Assembly: GCA_021815245.1 (NCBI GenBank)
Contig: JAKAHF010000126.1
Location: 1 to 6,789 of the forward strand
DNA: 6,789 nucleotides
Direction: 5' to 3'
From: Actinomycetes bacterium
GTDB taxonomy: Bacteria; Actinomycetota; Thermoleophilia; RBG-16-64-13
The number at the start of each line of letters is the position of its first letter. Positions within the stretch are counted from its first letter, which is position 1. Below the pieces are notes generated by a model, which saw only the letters and a program-made list of their open reading frames with translations, did not search any database and was not told the origin of the DNA. The translations under genes were made by a program, and so were the position numbers. This document shows positions 5,782-6,789 of the stretch, piece after piece.

Positions 5782-5803
5782 TTCAGAGGGTCGTGGCGTT
5801 CGA

Positions 5804-5913
5804 CCAACAGCCCCTTGACAACGCCGGTAAATCTACCACCATCAAAAGCCCTTTCCAAGGAATCGACGGCTTCGTATGGCGTTCGCCAAAGAGGGCGCCG
5901 AGGCGGCTGTTGG
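5804..5913. repeat. Long-range 9-bp inverted repeat after ftsK
   Basis: CCAACAGCC (5804-5812) pairs perfectly with GGCTGTTGG (5905-5913). The right arm begins one base after the ftsK stop codon on the transcribed strand. In RNA this could close a roughly 110-base structured domain in the ftsK 3' region or the rodZ leader. Confidence 0.4.
5830..5858 (-). promoter_or_regulatory. Weak promoter candidate upstream of rodZ
   Basis: On the minus strand TTGGAA (5858-5853) and TAGATT (5835-5830) are separated by 17 bases. Each matches four of six consensus positions (TTGACA and TATAAT). It points toward rodZ and would give a leader of about 185 bases that includes the tandem duplication. The match is modest and rests on sequence alone. 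Confidence 0.22.
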
Positions 5914-5914
5914 G

Positions 5915-6789
5915 TTATTCGCGCTCGTCGTCCTCGGCTCGACCCTCAGCCTTCAGGCCTGCGATCACCTGCTCGACTTCATCCGATTCCACAAGGATCT
6001 GACGGGGCTTGCTACCCTCCCAGGGACCGACAATGCCTCGGCGCTCGAGCATGTCAATGAGACGGCCGGCCCGAGTGTAGCCGACTCGGAGACGCCGCTG
6101 GAGCATAGAGACCGACGCGCTGCCCGTTTCGATGACCAACATCGCGGCATCGGCAAGGAGATCGTCGGAATCGGGATCGAACTCGTCGTCGGACCTGTCA
6201 CCCTTCTTCGTCTCGACCGGGCGGCGCAACAGCTCCTCACGGAACTGCGGCTCAGCCTGCCTGCGCCAGTGGTTCACGAGCACCGCTATCTCTTCCTCGG
6301 TGATGTAGGCGCCCTGCACGCGCTGGAGATGGCTCGACCCCAGGGGCTTGAACAACATGTCACCCTGGCCCAACAAGGTCTCGGCCCCATTGACGTCGAG
6401 AATCACGCGCGAGTCGGTCTGGCTCGACACTGCAAAGGCGATGCGCGACGGGATGTTCGCCTTGATCATGCCCGTGATGACGTCCGCCGACGGGCGCTGA
6501 GTCGCCACTATGAGATGGATGCCGACCGCGCGCGACTTCTGAGCCAGCCTGATGACGTAGTCTTCGACCTCTTGCGGCGACGTCATCATTAGGTCGGCCA
6601 ACTCGTCGATGACGATCATGATGTACGGCACGGGACGTTCGCCCCGCTTGGCCCGCGTCTTGTTCATCTCCTCGAGATTGCGCGCATGGTCGAGCTCCAT
6701 GAGCTCGTAGCGGTCCTCCATCTCTTTCACGACGTTGTGGAGCACCCCGGCCGCATCCTTCATATTCGTGACGACCGGCACCATCAAGT
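5915..6789 (-). CDS. ftsK: DNA translocase FtsK/SpoIIIE, C-terminal part (runs off right edge)
   Basis: FtsK-family proteins are hexameric ATP-driven DNA pumps that clear chromosomal DNA through the division septum. The frame is open through the right edge, and the segment aligns with the interior of the motor, so this is the last 290 or so residues of a larger protein. From the first complete codon (6787): MVPVVTNMKDAAGVL; Walker B and following residues YIMIVIDELADLM (55-67, Asp61 and Glu62); AQKSRAVGIHLIVATQRPS (82-100), then VITGMIKANIPSRIAFAVSS (103-122); and LLGQGDMLF (138-146). An acidic linker (about 198-210) leads to the C-terminal winged-helix gamma domain (about 210-268), with SMLQRRLRVGYTRAGRLID and GIVGPWEGSKPRQIL; in E. 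coli this domain reads polar orienting sequences. The Walker A motif and membrane domain lie outside the window. The stop is TAA at 5917-5915, followed by a 274-base gap. Confidence 0.96.
   Translation of the reverse strand, partial: LMVPVVTNMKDAAGVLHNVVKEMEDRYELMELDHARNLEEMNKTRAKRGERPVPYIMIVIDELADLMMTSPQEVEDYVIRLAQKSRAVGIHLIVATQRPSADVITGMIKANIPSRIAFAVSSQTDSRVILDVNGAETLLGQGDMLFKPLGSSHLQRVQGAYITEEEIAVLVNHWRRQAEPQFREELLRRPVETKKGDRSDDEFDPDSDDLLADAAMLVIETGSASVSMLQRRLRVGYTRAGRLIDMLERRGIVGPWEGSKPRQILVESDEVEQVIAGLKAEGRAEDDERE

Larger units (their letters stand above)
5641..5914. other. ftsK-rodZ intergenic region (274 bases)
   Basis: No convincing gene is present on either strand, and no tRNA cloverleaf or T-loop sequence was found. 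The gap holds a 13-bp perfect tandem duplication (5756-5781), a short hairpin CTCTG-ATT-CAGAG (5776-5788), a 9-bp inverted repeat spaced by 92 bases (5804-5812 and 5905-5913), a 9-bp direct repeat TGGCGTTCG (5794-5802 and 5877-5885), and a weak minus-strand promoter candidate (5830-5858). No intrinsic terminator follows ftsK, so readthrough into rodZ is possible. Confidence 0.6.

Noticed and set aside
5815..5820. Plus-strand TTGACA in the ftsK-rodZ gap
   Set aside because: No -10-like hexamer lies 16-18 bases downstream and no plus-strand gene follows.
5641..5914. Possible tRNA or degenerate tRNA in the gap before rodZ
   Set aside because: No T-loop consensus, acceptor stem or cloverleaf could be assembled on either strand.

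Overview
The window is a GC-rich (roughly 60 percent by eye) bacterial chromosomal segment with every recognisable gene on the minus strand. Read in transcription order from right to left it contains: the C-terminal part of an FtsK/SpoIIIE DNA translocase, a RodZ-like membrane helix-turn-helix protein, RimO (ribosomal protein S12 methylthiotransferase), PgsA (phosphatidylglycerophosphate synthase), ThpR (RNA 2',3'-cyclic phosphodiesterase, old name LigT), RecA, RecX, and the first 35 codons of what is very probably ribonuclease Y. The gene content (recA followed by recX, an ftsK-rodZ-pgsA-recA order and a membrane-anchored RNase Y) fits a Gram-positive lineage, most likely a deep-branching actinobacterium such as Coriobacteriia or relatives. 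This taxonomic call is inference from gene order and composition only.

Layout. From 6789 to 5915 is ftsK, cut by the right edge and missing its Walker A region. A 274-base gap (5641-5914) follows. It contains a perfect 13-bp tandem duplication, a long-range 9-bp inverted repeat and one weak promoter candidate. From 5640 to 450 is a tight gene run, rodZ-rimO-pgsA-thpR-recA-recX, with spacings of 4, -14, 3, 20 and 36 bases, so it probably forms one operon. A second gap of 344 bases (106-449) separates recX from rny. It holds the best promoter candidates in the window, one overlapping the recX stop codon inside a 7-bp dyad and one extended -10 box in an AT-rich patch.

Working together. The run joins cell-envelope functions (RodZ for rod shape, PgsA for anionic phospholipid), translation and RNA metabolism (RimO, ThpR, RNase Y) and DNA recombination and segregation (RecA, its modulator RecX, FtsK). 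The cinA gene, which often lies beside recA and in Deinococcus is found as cinA-ligT-recA, is absent, leaving thpR directly between pgsA and recA.

I see no mobile element, CRISPR array, tRNA, rRNA or defence system. The window is mainly conserved housekeeping sequence. The points worth a second look are small: the non-coding gaps, an 18-bp perfect palindrome just before recA, a (GC)7 tract inside recX, and a few unusual protein details.
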